Positions 1-11,295 of a stretch of 64,000 nt of DNA are shown piece by piece. Positions within the stretch are counted from its first letter, which is position 1, and each line of letters opens with the position of its first letter. A program made the translations under genes and the position numbers. Where the stretch lies: contig MU004240.1 of NCBI GenBank assembly GCA_010405405.1, positions 1,270,882-1,334,881 of the forward strand. The letters are read 5' to 3'. Below the pieces are notes generated by a model that saw only the letters and a program-made list of their open reading frames with translations, searched no databases and was not told where the DNA came from. This DNA comes from Microthyrium microscopicum. Taxonomy: Eukaryota; Ascomycota; Dothideomycetes; Microthyriales; Microthyriaceae.

Positions 1-1907
1 AGCGCCTTGATTCTTCAACATGTCGGAGGGGTAAGCTTCAGGAGGAGTATAGGAACGTTGTACATGGGACGACATAGTGTCGTTAGGGGTCATCGGGAGT
101 CCTATGACCTGTTGAAGCTTGTGTTAACGATGGTCTCGAGTACAGAGGAGCAGCAAGATTTTGATGGTGTGGGTGGGATGACAGTTTTGGGTTATTGGGA
201 GACTCAAGCAGCGGAAGTGATGAGTTGAACAGACGAGTCTAAGACTTCCCAGAAGCTTGACGTCGAACTACAAGAAGAAACTTGGTGGGAACAATATGTC
301 TGTGGGAGAGTGCGAAGTGGGTTGTGGGGAGTTGATGGTGATGGGAGGAAAGATCAACAGCCTTGCTGAGATTCCAAACAAATGTTGCCTTGGTTGACCA
401 AACAACAGAGAAGAGCTTGGAAGAGGCAATGGGTGTGGTTAAACCGTGTAGAAGTACGTGTAGGAGGTGTTTGAGTGGGGTAAGGTCATTAAAGCCATTC
501 GAGAGGATTTCGAGGTGGTTTGGATATCGCGATAAACTTACCACACTATTTGGACCGGGTTCCACAATGGATCTCTGACCCTTTGAGGCCAGGCTTTTGG
601 TATCGATGACAAGGCTCTTATGAACCTGGATAGTAACGGATTGTCGAGTAGGGGTGTTTGAGAAGAAGTTCAAGAGGATCTAGAGAGACTGATAGCGAGT
701 GCTCAGCAGACAAACGAACTGGTGGTAATGTGATGGGGGAAAGGTTCGAGAGTAGGCTGTAGGAGGGCGGCCTTTTATGAGGACAAAAAAATATGCCCCT
801 TCCGAAGCTGGACAGGCCGTGCGCTTACAGGATACAAGAAAGTCACCGCGCTCAATGGCCATTGGATTGTGATCAGAGGCGCTGAAGGTGATCAAGATCA
901 AATAGGCCAGGGTGATGGCTGTTTGAAGGAGGAGCACGATGATGTGTGGGTCTAGGTGAACAGGTCTGGAAGAGCAGCTGGGGAGAAGCGGATTGGGTAT
1001 AACAACTATGCATCGTGAATTCCTAATAAGGGATGTGGCGAAAGAGCTGAAGATTTCTTATGCTCCCGCGTCTTTGAAGATTGGGAGCGATATTGGGAGA
1101 GATATTGAACGGGAGCAATGCTTCTCTCAAGTCTGACATCCTTCCAGATCTTACCAAACCTCTGATCAGGGTTTATTTTACGGATTGCTGAGCGTATGAG
1201 TCTAGACGAGTTATAAAACTGGTAATGCTATATTCTACGTCGAGAACGAACTACGATAATACTTTTATGTTCAATGGGAGTAGTAGAGATATGAAGGCCA
1301 ATGAAGAGACGTTAGTTTTAGCGCAGATATGCTTGGCCAAATGAGGAAGGAAGCTTGGGTGCTAACATATGGGCATAGGTGGTAGGTAGCACGGCACACG
1401 TGGGTATACAGGGAAGGAGCATTTTGACTGGCGCTACTTCACAATTAGATATAGAAACAGCAATGCTTGACAATGGGTATGACTCCTCATTGTGAGCTCT
1501 TTGTGGCCTCATTGAATACTCATTGTAAATCAAATCGGCCCATAAGTTATGGTACTTTTTGAGGTCGACTCCATATCTGCTGATACCAAGGTCCGAGTTA
1601 CATACCAGGTTCCGTCGAATACGATTATCCGCTAAATAAAAAGTTAATTTATTGCTTAGTTACATGTTTGCTGCAGATCGTAAGACGTTGTGATTGATAA
1701 GCAGAAGGTGATAGGTTTTCTGGGCCGTGACATTGGGCTTTGGACTCTCGATATGCATATATTGGATCATCCTGCCAGTATAACGCTGAGAATTCCCGCA
1801 AGCTCCATTCATACGTCGGATTGCCAGCTCCTCTAGACCGATAGTGCATCGTTCATGCTCATACTTGATCAGAAATGCTACCATATATGCCTGACAGTGA
1901 CGCAGAA
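1..1907. other. Left-end region without a secure gene
   Basis: No complete gene could be built here. Short coding-like stretches occur on both strands: on the plus strand at about 363-578, and on the minus strand at about 239-673 and 680-960. The last contains a hydrophobic run but has no in-frame ATG. The plus-strand pieces lie in two or three different frames without usable splice sites between them. This could be a decayed gene, or exons of a gene that begins left of the window. The last few hundred bases are probably the 3' untranslated part of the WW-domain gene that follows. Confidence 0.4.
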
Positions 1908-3846
1908 TTACCAATCGTATGTGTCTTCCTCTACATAAGTGTCGACCTTTCGTTTTGCGTTAGCATATGAACATGAGAGGAGATTGAGAAAAAACAGGAA
2001 AACTCACCTCCACGTCGCCAGCAGAGTCCACATAAGTATCTTGTCTGGTTCTTGTTAGCTCGAGTTCTTCATCCGGCTCTGACACAACATGATACTTACT
2101 CAACATAAGTTTCAGAGATTTCTCCATGGCTTCCGGAATCCACGTAACTGTTGTCAACGTACGTACTATCACTAACGTACGTCGTATCGTTGACATAAGT
2201 GTCGTTCTCCACAAATGTTGCGTTGTTTGCTACATATGTATCGTTCTCGATGTACGTATTGTTCTCTACAATGACTGTATTGTTGCTGTAGCCGTCATTA
2301 TTGTAGTAATAGTTATTGTTATTGCTCACACTCAAACCACCCATCGCGCCGGTCAGGCTGTTCATGCCATTGTTATTCTGTGGGGCATGATGCTGATTGC
2401 TATATTTATCGTATTCGTGGGTGAGAACACCACCCAGGATTGCGCCGCCTGCTACACCTAGTGCTGCCGCTCCGACGATGCCTGCTTTGCTTGCTTTTAC
2501 AGCAGGTTGCGCGGGTGCCGGGGCGGCGTATTGGACCGGCGCCGGGGCGTATTGAACTGGTGCTGGAGCGTATTGAACTGGCGCTGGAGCATATTGTACT
2601 GGCGCCGGCGCATATTGACCTGGCTGTCTTTGTCCTTGGAGTGGGCCAGTTGCGGGTCCGGCCATTCGCTGGGGAGGCGCTTGCTGGAAGTATGAGCTGG
2701 CCGCTCCTTGAGACTGTTGCTGTCCCGGCTGGGCCTGTGGGGCATGAACTTGCTGAGGAGCGCGTTGTGTAGGCTGTGGGGGACCATGGCCTTGCTGCTG
2801 AGCGGAAGGAGTAGGACCGTAGCCTGGCTGCTGAGCGGAAGGAGGAGGGCCGTAAGCTTGCGGCTGGGGAGCGGGAGGGCCATAGCCGGGCTGTTGGTAA
2901 GGAGCAAGGCCACTCGATGGCGGATGTGCGCCTGGAGATGCGAGTGGAGTTGGTAGCCCAGGAGCTTGATATTGAGCTTGTGGCACATATCCAGTAGGTG
3001 GGTTTATGTCTCGCTTTTCCTGTCCAACAGGAGTAGGTCCTCCTGGTAGATGGCTTCCCGGAGTCGCAGCAGGGCTCATAGCTGGCGTTGGCTGTCCATT
3101 GTCCTGAGAGTATTGTGGAGGAGGCGATCCTAATTGACCTGGTGGACTCTGAGCGGGCTGTTGACCATAAGGTGGCGATTGGTATGGATTGGGCGCGTTA
3201 GAGAGGGGCGCGGGTGCTGCTGTCGGCGGAGCTTGACTATATGGTGGTTGGCTCGCAGTTTGACCGGATGGTGCATTCTGGCCACATAGAACTGGGCCAT
3301 TCGGTGGAGGATTCTGGCCATACGGTACCTGGTTTGGAGGCGGACTGGTCGTTTGAGCTGGCATAGGCGGTGGAGTCTGTCCATAAAGAATTTGACCTGG
3401 AGGACTGGTAGCTTGTGCTGGCATAAGTGCCGGTGCTTGTGCATATTGCGGCTGGCTCACAGGAAGACCGACTTGCACCTGCGGAGGCGGACTCGTAGTG
3501 TATCCATGAGTCTGGCCATAAGGAGCTTGTGTAACTGGAGGATAAGCATATGCCTGATTCGCTGCCGGTGGATTTGGTTGAGAGTATTGCGCCTGAGCAA
3601 CTGGTTGTGCTTGGGCGACTTGAGGAGGGTATGAAGATGGCACTGCTGCTATTGATACTGCTGGTCCTTGGGCTGGAGCAGTTGGAAGTGTCCATATTGA
3701 CTCGTTTGTATACTGATTGATATAGAAACTAGAACAAAGAGTTAGCCTGAAGCAATACTCGTGGATATGATGTCCTACGGCTGCTGGTATTGAGCCGACC
3801 AGTCTTGTCGCCATCCAGGTGGAAGTGTTACACCTGACGCAGACAT
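1908..3846 (-). CDS. WW-domain, proline/glutamine-rich protein with glycine-zipper segment
   Basis: Four exons (3779-3846, 2100-3728, 2008-2044, 1908-1946) encode 590 aa. The start is chosen because joining exon 1 to exon 2 completes a WW domain at the N-terminus (LPPGW ... FYINQYTNESIW); WW domains bind proline-rich ligands. Residues about 40-400 are Pro/Gln/Ala/Tyr-rich and disordered, with four exact-length APAPVQY repeats. A Gly/Ala-rich segment follows (GIVGAAALGVAGGAILGG), resembling a glycine zipper that could insert in or cross a membrane, and then an Asn-rich stretch. The C-terminus repeats TYV with acidic or Asn neighbours about ten times, and the last two small exons continue that pattern, which supports their splicing. 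Similar WW/PQ-rich proteins are common in Pezizomycotina, but their function is not established. The whole protein could self-assemble through low-complexity parts (inference). Confidence 0.85.
2528..2611 (-). repeat. Four 21-bp tandem repeats coding for APAPVQY
   Basis: Four consecutive 21-bp units with a few silent differences lie inside the WW-domain gene and encode the heptad APAPVQY four times. The near-identity suggests recent slippage expansion, so copy number may vary between strains. Confidence 0.9.
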
Positions 3847-4636
3847 ATTTGCTTCAATTATGGAGTCAAGTCTTCCTCTTGAAAGTCGATTGAAGGTAAC
3901 CAAACTCAATGTATCAATACTGCAGAACTCGATATTTGATCGCCAGTATTGAGCTCTCTTCCAACGAATGTAGTAGAGTAGAGTTGCAAATCAAGATGCA
4001 CAACCACAATTTATTGTACGAGCGGGGCGCGAGAGCTGTAAATAGACCAGCCATTCCAAAGAAACACTTTGTGGTGCTGAAATAATGTGGCTTTTGGAGG
4101 AAGAGACGGTGCACCAATAAGGGGGGCACTGCCTCCCTTTGAGCTACTTTGTGCATGACTTTCAGCTTTGTTTTTACGGTGGAAGGTCTTCCTTAAGGAC
4201 CTGTTTCAATAGGCCTGGACTTTTGGTATTATCACGAATGCTTTGGGACTACAGAAGGATGCATATTGCATATGCGGTTGTGGTGGTCTAGATTCAGCCT
4301 CACAAGTTGGTCTGTCCAAATCCAACCAGTTTTCAGAGGGAAGCGCTGAATTTCTAGGCATCAGGCTGCCAAGAATAGTCAAAACGAATTAAAATCCTGT
4401 CAAGCGCTCAGACCAGGTGTTTCGCGCCAGCTTTCGATATCCCGTCAACATTTATCGTGTGGCGCATGTGGTGTTGCAGTTCTGCAGAGTGCTCATGATA
4501 TCGCATGAGGCTGAGCAGCATTGAGTGACTGAGCTCTCTCAATCCTTGGGCTCGCACATCGGCAACCTACTTATAGTGATGGACATGAGTAAACCCATGG
4601 ATAAGAAATCCGAGTACAGGTATCAAGGGATATAGT
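3847..4636. other. Intergenic region between the WW gene and the kinase gene
   Basis: No convincing reading frame. It should hold the promoter of the WW-domain gene at its left and the 3' untranslated region of the kinase gene at its right. Confidence 0.6.
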
Positions 4637-6019
4637 TCAAGCCATTCGAAGAGCAAACCCTGCCCCAACTTCTTCACCCTCTTTACGAGAAAATATACCG
4701 CTCAGCTCTTCCATATTGATTTTTGGTGCTTGACCTCGTTGAGGAGCATTTGGACTAGCAACTCTTCTTCGCTTCTCACCGCCAGCTTTGGATGGAAATG
4801 TGGGAAACATCGCAGTTGTCTTTGGACGTGGAGCTTCCAAGAAGTATGGATCAGACAAGACCTCTTGAGCGGAAGGACGATCATCCGGATTGAGCGATAG
4901 TAGTGCGGCCAACAAGCTCGCTCCAGCAGATGTGAGAAGTGGAAATTGAGCTCGCAGTGATCCTTTTCCAGCACCGGGACTGTTTTTCATCAATTTGAGT
5001 GCACTCGCACCAGCAAGGCGACGAAAGCCGGGCCAACTATCCTCGTCAGGAGTTCCAACTAACAGGAAGATTCTGCGGAGTTGATCGACTTCGTTGCGCC
5101 CCTGCAGAAGAGGCTCTTTGCGGACCAATTCGCCGAATATGCAGCCTATACTCCACATATCGATGGCCGTGCCATACTTGCTCGTTCCAAATAATAGCTC
5201 GGGTGCTCGATACCAGAGAGTTACGACTAATTGCGTCAGGTTGGCAGGAGGAGGGTCGCTAAATTGACGCGCCATGCCAAAGTCGGCCAGCTTGATTTCT
5301 CCTCGGTTGTTCATGAGAATGTTGGATGTTTTGAGATCTCGATGTAGTATCCAGTTGTCGTGTAGAAACTCCACACCCGCTACTATTTGAAGAAGAAGTG
5401 TTTTGATTTCTGAGGGTAGAAATGGTTCAGCCATTTCTTCCTGTAGTGTTTTGAGATCGTGCTCCAGGAATTGCATGACCAAGTATACATCATCAGGCTT
5501 ATCTCCAACAACCACTTCTCTGAGATCAACAATGTGTCGATGTTTGGCAGAAGATAGTATTTGAATCTCCCTCAGCGCATCGACTGGAAATCCTTGACCG
5601 CTGCTCGTGTCCATCTTCATTTTCTTCAATGCAACTATCTCTCCAGTAGCCGTCTCTTTCGCTCGTGATACCCATCCGTATGAGCCTTCTTCTATATGAT
5701 TTAGACTCTCAAAGTTACTGACGTTTCGTGATGGACTCCAGCCCGTCGTTGGAAAGCGCAGTAGCGGTGCAGACCCAGAATCCGATTTGATATGTTTCAC
5801 GTCATTCTCATTGCTGTCGTCATTCGAGATTCTTCGACGTTTTGCTGGTCGTGATATTTCTTCTTGTGCTCTTGCTGTAGCTGCTTCGGCGGTCTTCTGA
5901 GCTTCTTCTTCCTGACGTTTCTGCTTTGCTAGCTTCGCGCGTTTCTTCTCCTCTTTCTCGCGACGGCGCGCTTCCTTGTCGGCCTCATCGTCTGCCCAAC
6001 GCGACTTTGAGCCTGTCAT
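4637..6019 (-). CDS. CDK11/PITSLRE-type cyclin-dependent protein kinase
   Basis: A single-exon serine/threonine kinase of 460 aa from the chosen start. The frame is open 33 codons further upstream, but the methionine in MTGSKSRWADDE is preferred because fungal orthologues begin with a similar basic/acidic SRWAD segment. Residues 10-65 are highly charged and probably nuclear-targeting (PAKRRRIS). The kinase domain spans about 103-395: glycine loop EEGSYGWV, catalytic lysine in VALKK, the helix PVDALRE at the place of PSTAIRE/PITSLRE, HRDLKTSN near 226, DFG near 246 and YRAPELLFG near 270. This matches the CDK11 (CDC2L) subgroup, which acts with L-type cyclins in transcription, splicing and cell cycle; the S. 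pombe relative is Ppk23. It is divergent from the NDUFAF7 gene with about 160 bp between starts, so the two share a promoter region. Confidence 0.92.
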   Translation of the reverse strand: MTGSKSRWADDEADKEARRREKEEKKRAKLAKQKRQEEEAQKTAEAATARAQEEISRPAKRRRISNDDSNENDVKHIKSDSGSAPLLRFPTTGWSPSRNVSNFESLNHIEEGSYGWVSRAKETATGEIVALKKMKMDTSSGQGFPVDALREIQILSSAKHRHIVDLREVVVGDKPDDVYLVMQFLEHDLKTLQEEMAEPFLPSEIKTLLLQIVAGVEFLHDNWILHRDLKTSNILMNNRGEIKLADFGMARQFSDPPPANLTQLVVTLWYRAPELLFGTSKYGTAIDMWSIGCIFGELVRKEPLLQGRNEVDQLRRIFLLVGTPDEDSWPGFRRLAGASALKLMKNSPGAGKGSLRAQFPLLTSAGASLLAALLSLNPDDRPSAQEVLSDPYFLEAPRPKTTAMFPTFPSKAGGEKRRRVASPNAPQRGQAPKINMEELSGIFSRKEGEEVGAGFALRMA

Positions 6020-6178
6020 ATTTGAACCTTGGGCGGCGGGGCTGGTGCGGGATGAACTTTGTTGAATGATAAAAAGTTGCGGAAGTGGTCGAAGTCCGAT
6101 TGGCCAATCAAAGTCCAAGCTTCGACTTCAACGACGTCAAAAAAGTTGGACATCTTGAGTCGCAACAACAACGCAAAG

Positions 6179-7761
6179 ATGAAAACAATATTGCGGGCGA
6201 ATAACATCTTACTGGGTCGTAAAGCTCAGCTTGGCATTTCTTCACGTTCAGTTCTAACCGCGCGACGCCGCCAATCAACCTCGCCAGCACTTTCAAGAAA
6301 ATGGTCAACGCCACTCGCCGAGTCGCTGGCGAAAGCCATTGCTGTACGATAGCTTTTATATCCTGCCAAAACGCTTTCGAACGCTGCTAATAAGATATAG
6401 ACTACCGGTCCAATATCAGTCGCGTCATACATGCGCCAGTGCCTCACATCACCCGACGGAGGCTACTATACACAAACCCATGCAGATGGTAGAGATCCAT
6501 TCGGAAAGTCTGGCGATTTCATTACTGCTCCAGAGATATCACAGGTCTTTGGCGAACTCGTTGGACTGTGGGTCATTGCAGAATGGATGGCTCAAGGCAG
6601 AAAGAGCAGCGGTGTACAACTCGTCGAATTGGGACCTGGAAGAGGTACACTGATGGACGATATGCTAAGAGTAAGCCAACCGTGTACTTCGAGAAACACA
6701 ATACTAAGTCCTCCTCCCAGACGGCACAAAACTTCCGACCATTCATCGACAGTCTCGAAACAATCTACTTAATCGAAGCCAGCCCAAGCCTTCGCGAAAA
6801 GCAGCACAAACTCCTCTGCGGCAAGGAACCGCTCCACGCCACAGAAACCGGCCACGAATCTCACACCAAATACCCCAGCCGGACCAAAATCGTCTGGTTC
6901 GAAGACATGTCCTTCCTACCCACCGCTCAAACCTCCAAATCGCCCTTCATAATAGCCCACGAATTCTTCGACGCACTACCAATCCACATTTTCCAATCCG
7001 TCCCCGTCCGCATCCCAACCAAACCCTCCCTCACCACCAGCACCACCAGCACCAATCCACCGCCCTTCTCAACCCGCAACGAATGGCGCGAACTCCTCGT
7101 CTCCATCCGCCCACCCTCCACAAACTCAACAGATCCAGACTTCGACCTAATCCTCTCTCCCTCGCCCACACCACACTCACTCTCCCTACCAACCCTCTCC
7201 TCCCGCTACATGGATCTACTACAAACTACCCACTCTACCATCGAAATCTGTCCCCTCGCGCTCAGCATAATGCACACCATCGCCAACCTCATCGCTCCCC
7301 CATCCCCTTCTCCATCAGCCAGTGGCGCAGCCCTCCTAATAGACTACGGCCCCGCCTCCACAATCCCCGCCAACACCCTCCGCGGCATCCGCACCCACGC
7401 CCTCGTCTCCCCGCTCTCCTTCCCCGGCCTCGTAGACGTCAGTGCCAGCGTCGACTTCACCGGGCTGGCAGATGCCGCGCTGGCAGCGAGTGAGGGCGTG
7501 GAAGTGCATGGGCCGGTTGGACAGGCGGGCTGGTTAGGAGCCATGGGTGGTGCGGAGCGCGTGAAAGCAATTGAAGCGATGCAGGCGAAGGTGTTGAAAG
7601 GCGGTGAGAAGGGGCAGGGGCTCGTGAGGGGTGCGTGGGAACGGTTGGTGGATGTTGGGCCAAGGGGCATGGGTGGGTTATATCAGGTTATGGCGATTGT
7701 GCCGGAGGGGAGGATGGGGATGGGTGGGGTTGTAGGATTTGGTGGAGATGTCGTTGGGTGA
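6179..7761 (+). CDS. NDUFAF7: Mitochondrial complex I assembly methyltransferase (NDUFAF7/MidA family)
   Basis: Three exons (6179-6343, 6401-6670, 6721-7761) encode 491 aa. The Arg/Ser-rich N-terminus (MKTILRANNILLGRKAQ) looks like a mitochondrial presequence. The joined exons then give ATTGPISVASYMRQCL, SPDGGYYT and KSGDFITAPEISQVFGE, all hallmarks of the DUF185/MidA family. LVELGPGRGTLMDDML is the S-adenosylmethionine-binding motif, and IIAHEFFDALP is a second conserved block. In animals the enzyme methylates an arginine of NDUFS2 early in complex I assembly. Odd points: a long Ser/Thr/Pro-rich insert lies in the middle (about residues 230-290), and the 3' third is clearly more GC-rich in third positions than its neighbours. 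Both exon joins restore family motifs, so the model is firm. Confidence 0.93.
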
Positions 7762-8566
7762 GAATTGGATGGGTAATGAGGAAGGATGGTGTAGGTTGAT
7801 GTATGTATATATATTTTGTTGTATATAAGAAAGGGTTGATGGTAATATGTAGCATATGGATGTTTTTATGTACAAGGTGTATAAAATATCACGGACTACT
7901 TTGTCTATACCTCGACACGGAAAGACTTCTACATCGAGGACAGTTGATTCACGGGTTCAATAACTCCAATTAGCAATTAAGATTTACACATGAAGAGAAT
8001 TGAAGTATCCCCAAACACCCATCCCCTGTAGAATCAGCTTCATATCTCCCTCTCGTCGACCCTTTCCTCATTCCATTGCCATTGTGTCCAAGCAAGTACA
8101 GGTGGATGCAGAACAGCAAAGCTCCAAACAGTAGACTTTTGTTGTCTAGCACACACATGACACCCAAACTCAACGACAAATGAAACAAAGCCAGCTGGGA
8201 CTTTGTACGATGGCAGGTTAAAAGCTCATACTTTTCTCAAGCATCATGCCTCCCCCAACACAAAGAAAAAATGAGCTAATACACCAAGCGCCCAAGGTTA
8301 GCCGTTTCCCGTCCGTTGTGCAACCCAAACCCGGACCTCTAAAATGATTTGAATGGTCTCGTGTGATCGTAAGGTGCAATGCAATCCCAAATTACGCCAA
8401 CGATAAATCTGTTTTCCCAAGAATCCGCCGCCGCACACACAAAGAACGCGTCTCTAGCTGATTTAACCAGAAGGCGCGCTTTGTATAGCATATGTATGTA
8501 CAAATATACCCAGAAGCGCGGTCATTACGTGTCCGTGTTACCGACGGCTAACGTGTATGAACCAGC
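7762..8566. other. Intergenic region between NDUFAF7 and a membrane-protein gene
   Basis: Two genes converge on this stretch. It contains only short random frames and AT-rich runs and probably holds two 3' untranslated regions. Confidence 0.6.
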
Positions 8567-9909
8567 TTACACGTATCCGCCGGCATCATGACTGTCGTAT
8601 GACCGGTAGCCTCCGCCTGGTCTCGATGTAGACATGCGGTTGTTGGCTGGACCAGGGTTTTGATAGACAGGGCTGGTAGATTGCTGGTAGACCGGGCTAG
8701 TGGGTTGCTGGTAAACGGGTGAACTTGATTGCACGGCGCCGCCAAAAGGCGTGGTGACGGCGGCACCAGGGGCGAAGGCGGTGTATTTATTCATGGCGGA
8801 CCAAGCGGGAATATTGGTTGCACTTTCGCCTGATGTACTTTGAGCGGTCTTGGGCCGCATTCCGGAAAAGTCGCCAGAGTAGTAGCGACCGTTTGCTGCG
8901 GTTACGGCTGCGGGTGGTTGGACTGGGAACATGGGCGGTAAAGAGGGTGGAAGATCTGATACTTGGTCATGCTCGTGCTCATAAATGCTTTCGGCTTGGT
9001 ATGTGCTTTCGGCATACGCGCTCTTGTCGTCAAAGAAGGCGGTCTCTTGGGTGACTACAGTAGCCCCACTCTTGTTGTATTCGTCCATTGGGTGGCTGTT
9101 GGGAAGGGTGTCCATTGGGGTCAAGAAATCGTCATCGTCGTCAATAGGCTGTCTAGGTCCACCACGTCCGGTGAAGCTTCGAGATAACGGTCCTGGTGAT
9201 GGAGGGCGAGCTAGTTCCTCCATTGATCCAATTCTTTCCATCTGTTTGCGGCGCTGATGTCGTCGCCAAAAGTAAATTCCAACAACGATGAAAGCAAAAC
9301 CTCCAACAACACCAGCAACAACACCAATTCCAGTTGCAACTTGGTTACTCTTCAACGAGTCAAATCCTCCTGTGGTTCCGCTTCCTTTGCTACCGGCAGA
9401 GGTTGTGGCTACTTGTGGAATGTATGATGAGGCTCCGGTTGGGGCATCAGTAACTGTTGGGGTTATCACAGTTGTCACAGCAGCACCAGTGTCTGTAGGT
9501 TGAACAACAGTTGTGGATTGTTTGACGGTTGTAGAAGGAGTCGCCTTGTTCTGTGTAGTCTGCTGGGCAGTTGTTGAGGGCGCTTGAGTAGTCTTGGCTT
9601 GTGTAGTGGTTTGTGCGGCTGGAGTGTTTGTGGTTTGTGCTTGTTGAGTAGTGGCTGGTTGAGGAGCGGCAGTTGTAGGATCTGGGGTTGTCGTCTGCTG
9701 AGCAGCACTCGATATGATTGAAGAGATTTCAGAAGTCAGTGGTAATGATACACCAGCAGTTGTAGCCGCGCTAACGAAAATACTGTTAGAGTAATTCACC
9801 ATATGCTCATTGAAGATGTGACTTACGATCCTCCCTTGGTGGTCTGCTGTCGGCGTTCGATTTGGGCGTCGGGAGCGGCCCAACGCTCCATCATGTTAAA
9901 CAAATGCAT
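8567..9909 (-). CDS. Thr/Ser-rich single-pass membrane protein
   Basis: Two exons (9827-9909, 8567-9770) encode 428 aa. Residues about 45-150 are extremely Thr/Gln/Ala/Ser-rich and likely O-glycosylated. One strong transmembrane helix follows (VATGIGVVAGVVGGFAFIVV), ending in the basic stop-transfer segment WRRHQRRKQ. A cytoplasmic tail of about 220 aa carries acidic patches and near its end three SPVYQ repeats. This layout resembles fungal Wsc/Mid2-type cell-wall sensors, but no WSC or other cysteine domain is present, so the resemblance is of architecture only. The first exon encodes no clear signal peptide (MHLFNMMERWAAPDAQ), so either membrane insertion uses the internal helix or the true 5' end lies upstream. 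Function unknown. Confidence 0.8.
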
Positions 9910-11295
9910 TTTGGGCGAGTGAATTTTGAATGAGAGACAGTGCTAAAAGAGCGATATGACCGTCACAGACGGAAGATAGTCAAAAGAGTGTAGTTGGATG
10001 GAAAAGGGGGGGATCAGCGAGACATCAAGGGAATGTGGGAGTCTGTAGATGGAAGAACAGACAGAAGGCAGCAAAAGGTGGCTACAAAGGAGTGTAATGG
10101 GGGAGCAAGGGAGAAGTGAGGGTGAGAAGAGAGGAGTCTGGAGTAGTGGTGGCAGAGTCTTGGGAAGACCGAAGAACAGACAGATGGTGTGACGGGCGGA
10201 AACAGAGTCGCGCACAGCAAGCGCAGGCTGGCAGGTTGAGCCTGAGTCTTTGCACCTCCACCACCAAAAATGGAATGAATGGAACCTGTAGGTAGTCTGT
10301 GGCACTGGGCACTGGGCAAGATTCAGCGAAATGCGCCTGGTTAGACTGTAAGACGCGCTTGTAGAGGGTGATGTTGCGCCAATTCTTGCATCTCCCAAGA
10401 GCCTGTCCTTGAATCCTTGTTGATGACCAGCCTGATATAAAAACTAGTAGGCGCCTCTGCAAAGTTTACGAGAGCAGAATGGAAAGACGAAAACCAGGCC
10501 AGCAATTGCTCTTGGGTGCTCGGGTTGGCGACATGCAGGCTCAGCAGATGGTGTGGTGTGGTGTTTCTGTGCCTCTGAGTGGTGTCCCTTGCTCCTGCTC
10601 TCTTTGACTTTTGCCCCTGGTTCCTGACTTGTTGACTCTTTACGGCCTAGCGCCCAACCCAAAGCTCGTTCTGCCACCTTTGGCTTCAACCTTTTTCTGG
10701 AGCAAGAGCAACCACAAAAGATGCTGAGCGGGTTGATTGGCCAGACAAAATCGATCGCTGCTTCTTTATTCGTCAACGTGCCTTTCCTGGCTAGCGCTGG
10801 CGCCCAATGCACCTTCCCTTGCCAAGTCGCATCCTCATTTCTTTTTTCCTTCGTGCCTTCTCCTTTTTTTCCCACTTGCTCCTGCTTCTGCTTGTTCCTG
10901 ACTAACCGCTCTGAGGATCCCTGCAACCAATCATTGCTCAAGCACTTTCTTCATCTTCAGAGATCATCCTCGTCGTGAGCATCTCAACCTCCAAGACCTG
11001 GCCTCGTGAACAACTGTAATTACCCTTTTGGGTCATCGTGATCATTCAGCCACTTGAGCATTGGTCTCTTCTGGCTTCGCTAGCCTCAACACTGAAGACC
11101 GCGTTCTGGAAGCTCCGCCGCACCCCATATTTCATGGCGTCTGTGCTGCTTGAACTTTGGTGCTTCACGTCTCTTTTCGCGCGGTTGCTCGTGTTGCTGA
11201 GTCAATAATAGATCGCTGTCTGCCTGAATAAAATTTGCTGCTTTTTGCCAAAATCAATCAAGACCGCGTCCTGACCAATTTGCATCTGTCAGCAT
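9910..11295. other. Long intergenic region / probable 5' leader
   Basis: Nearly 1.4 kb separate two same-strand membrane-protein genes. The right half is pyrimidine-rich on the plus strand (for example 10840-10900). The longest frame here (165 codons at 10444-10941, minus) has low-complexity charged composition and no recognisable domain, so I do not call it a gene. Long intergenic leaders of this kind are usual upstream of regulated fungal cell-surface genes. Confidence 0.5.

Noticed and set aside
4637-6118. Longer kinase start 33 codons upstream
   Set aside because: The extra N-terminus overlaps the short divergent promoter, and family members begin near MTGSKSRWAD.
9911-9960. Signal-peptide-like frame LLALSLIQNSLAQ just upstream of the Thr/Ser-rich membrane protein
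   Set aside because: It has no in-frame ATG and runs into a stop before it could join the gene; probably coincidence, though the missing signal peptide in that gene is worth remembering.
10444-10941. 165-codon minus-strand frame upstream of a membrane-protein gene
   Set aside because: Charged low-complexity composition, no domain, no splice context; more likely leader or spacer.
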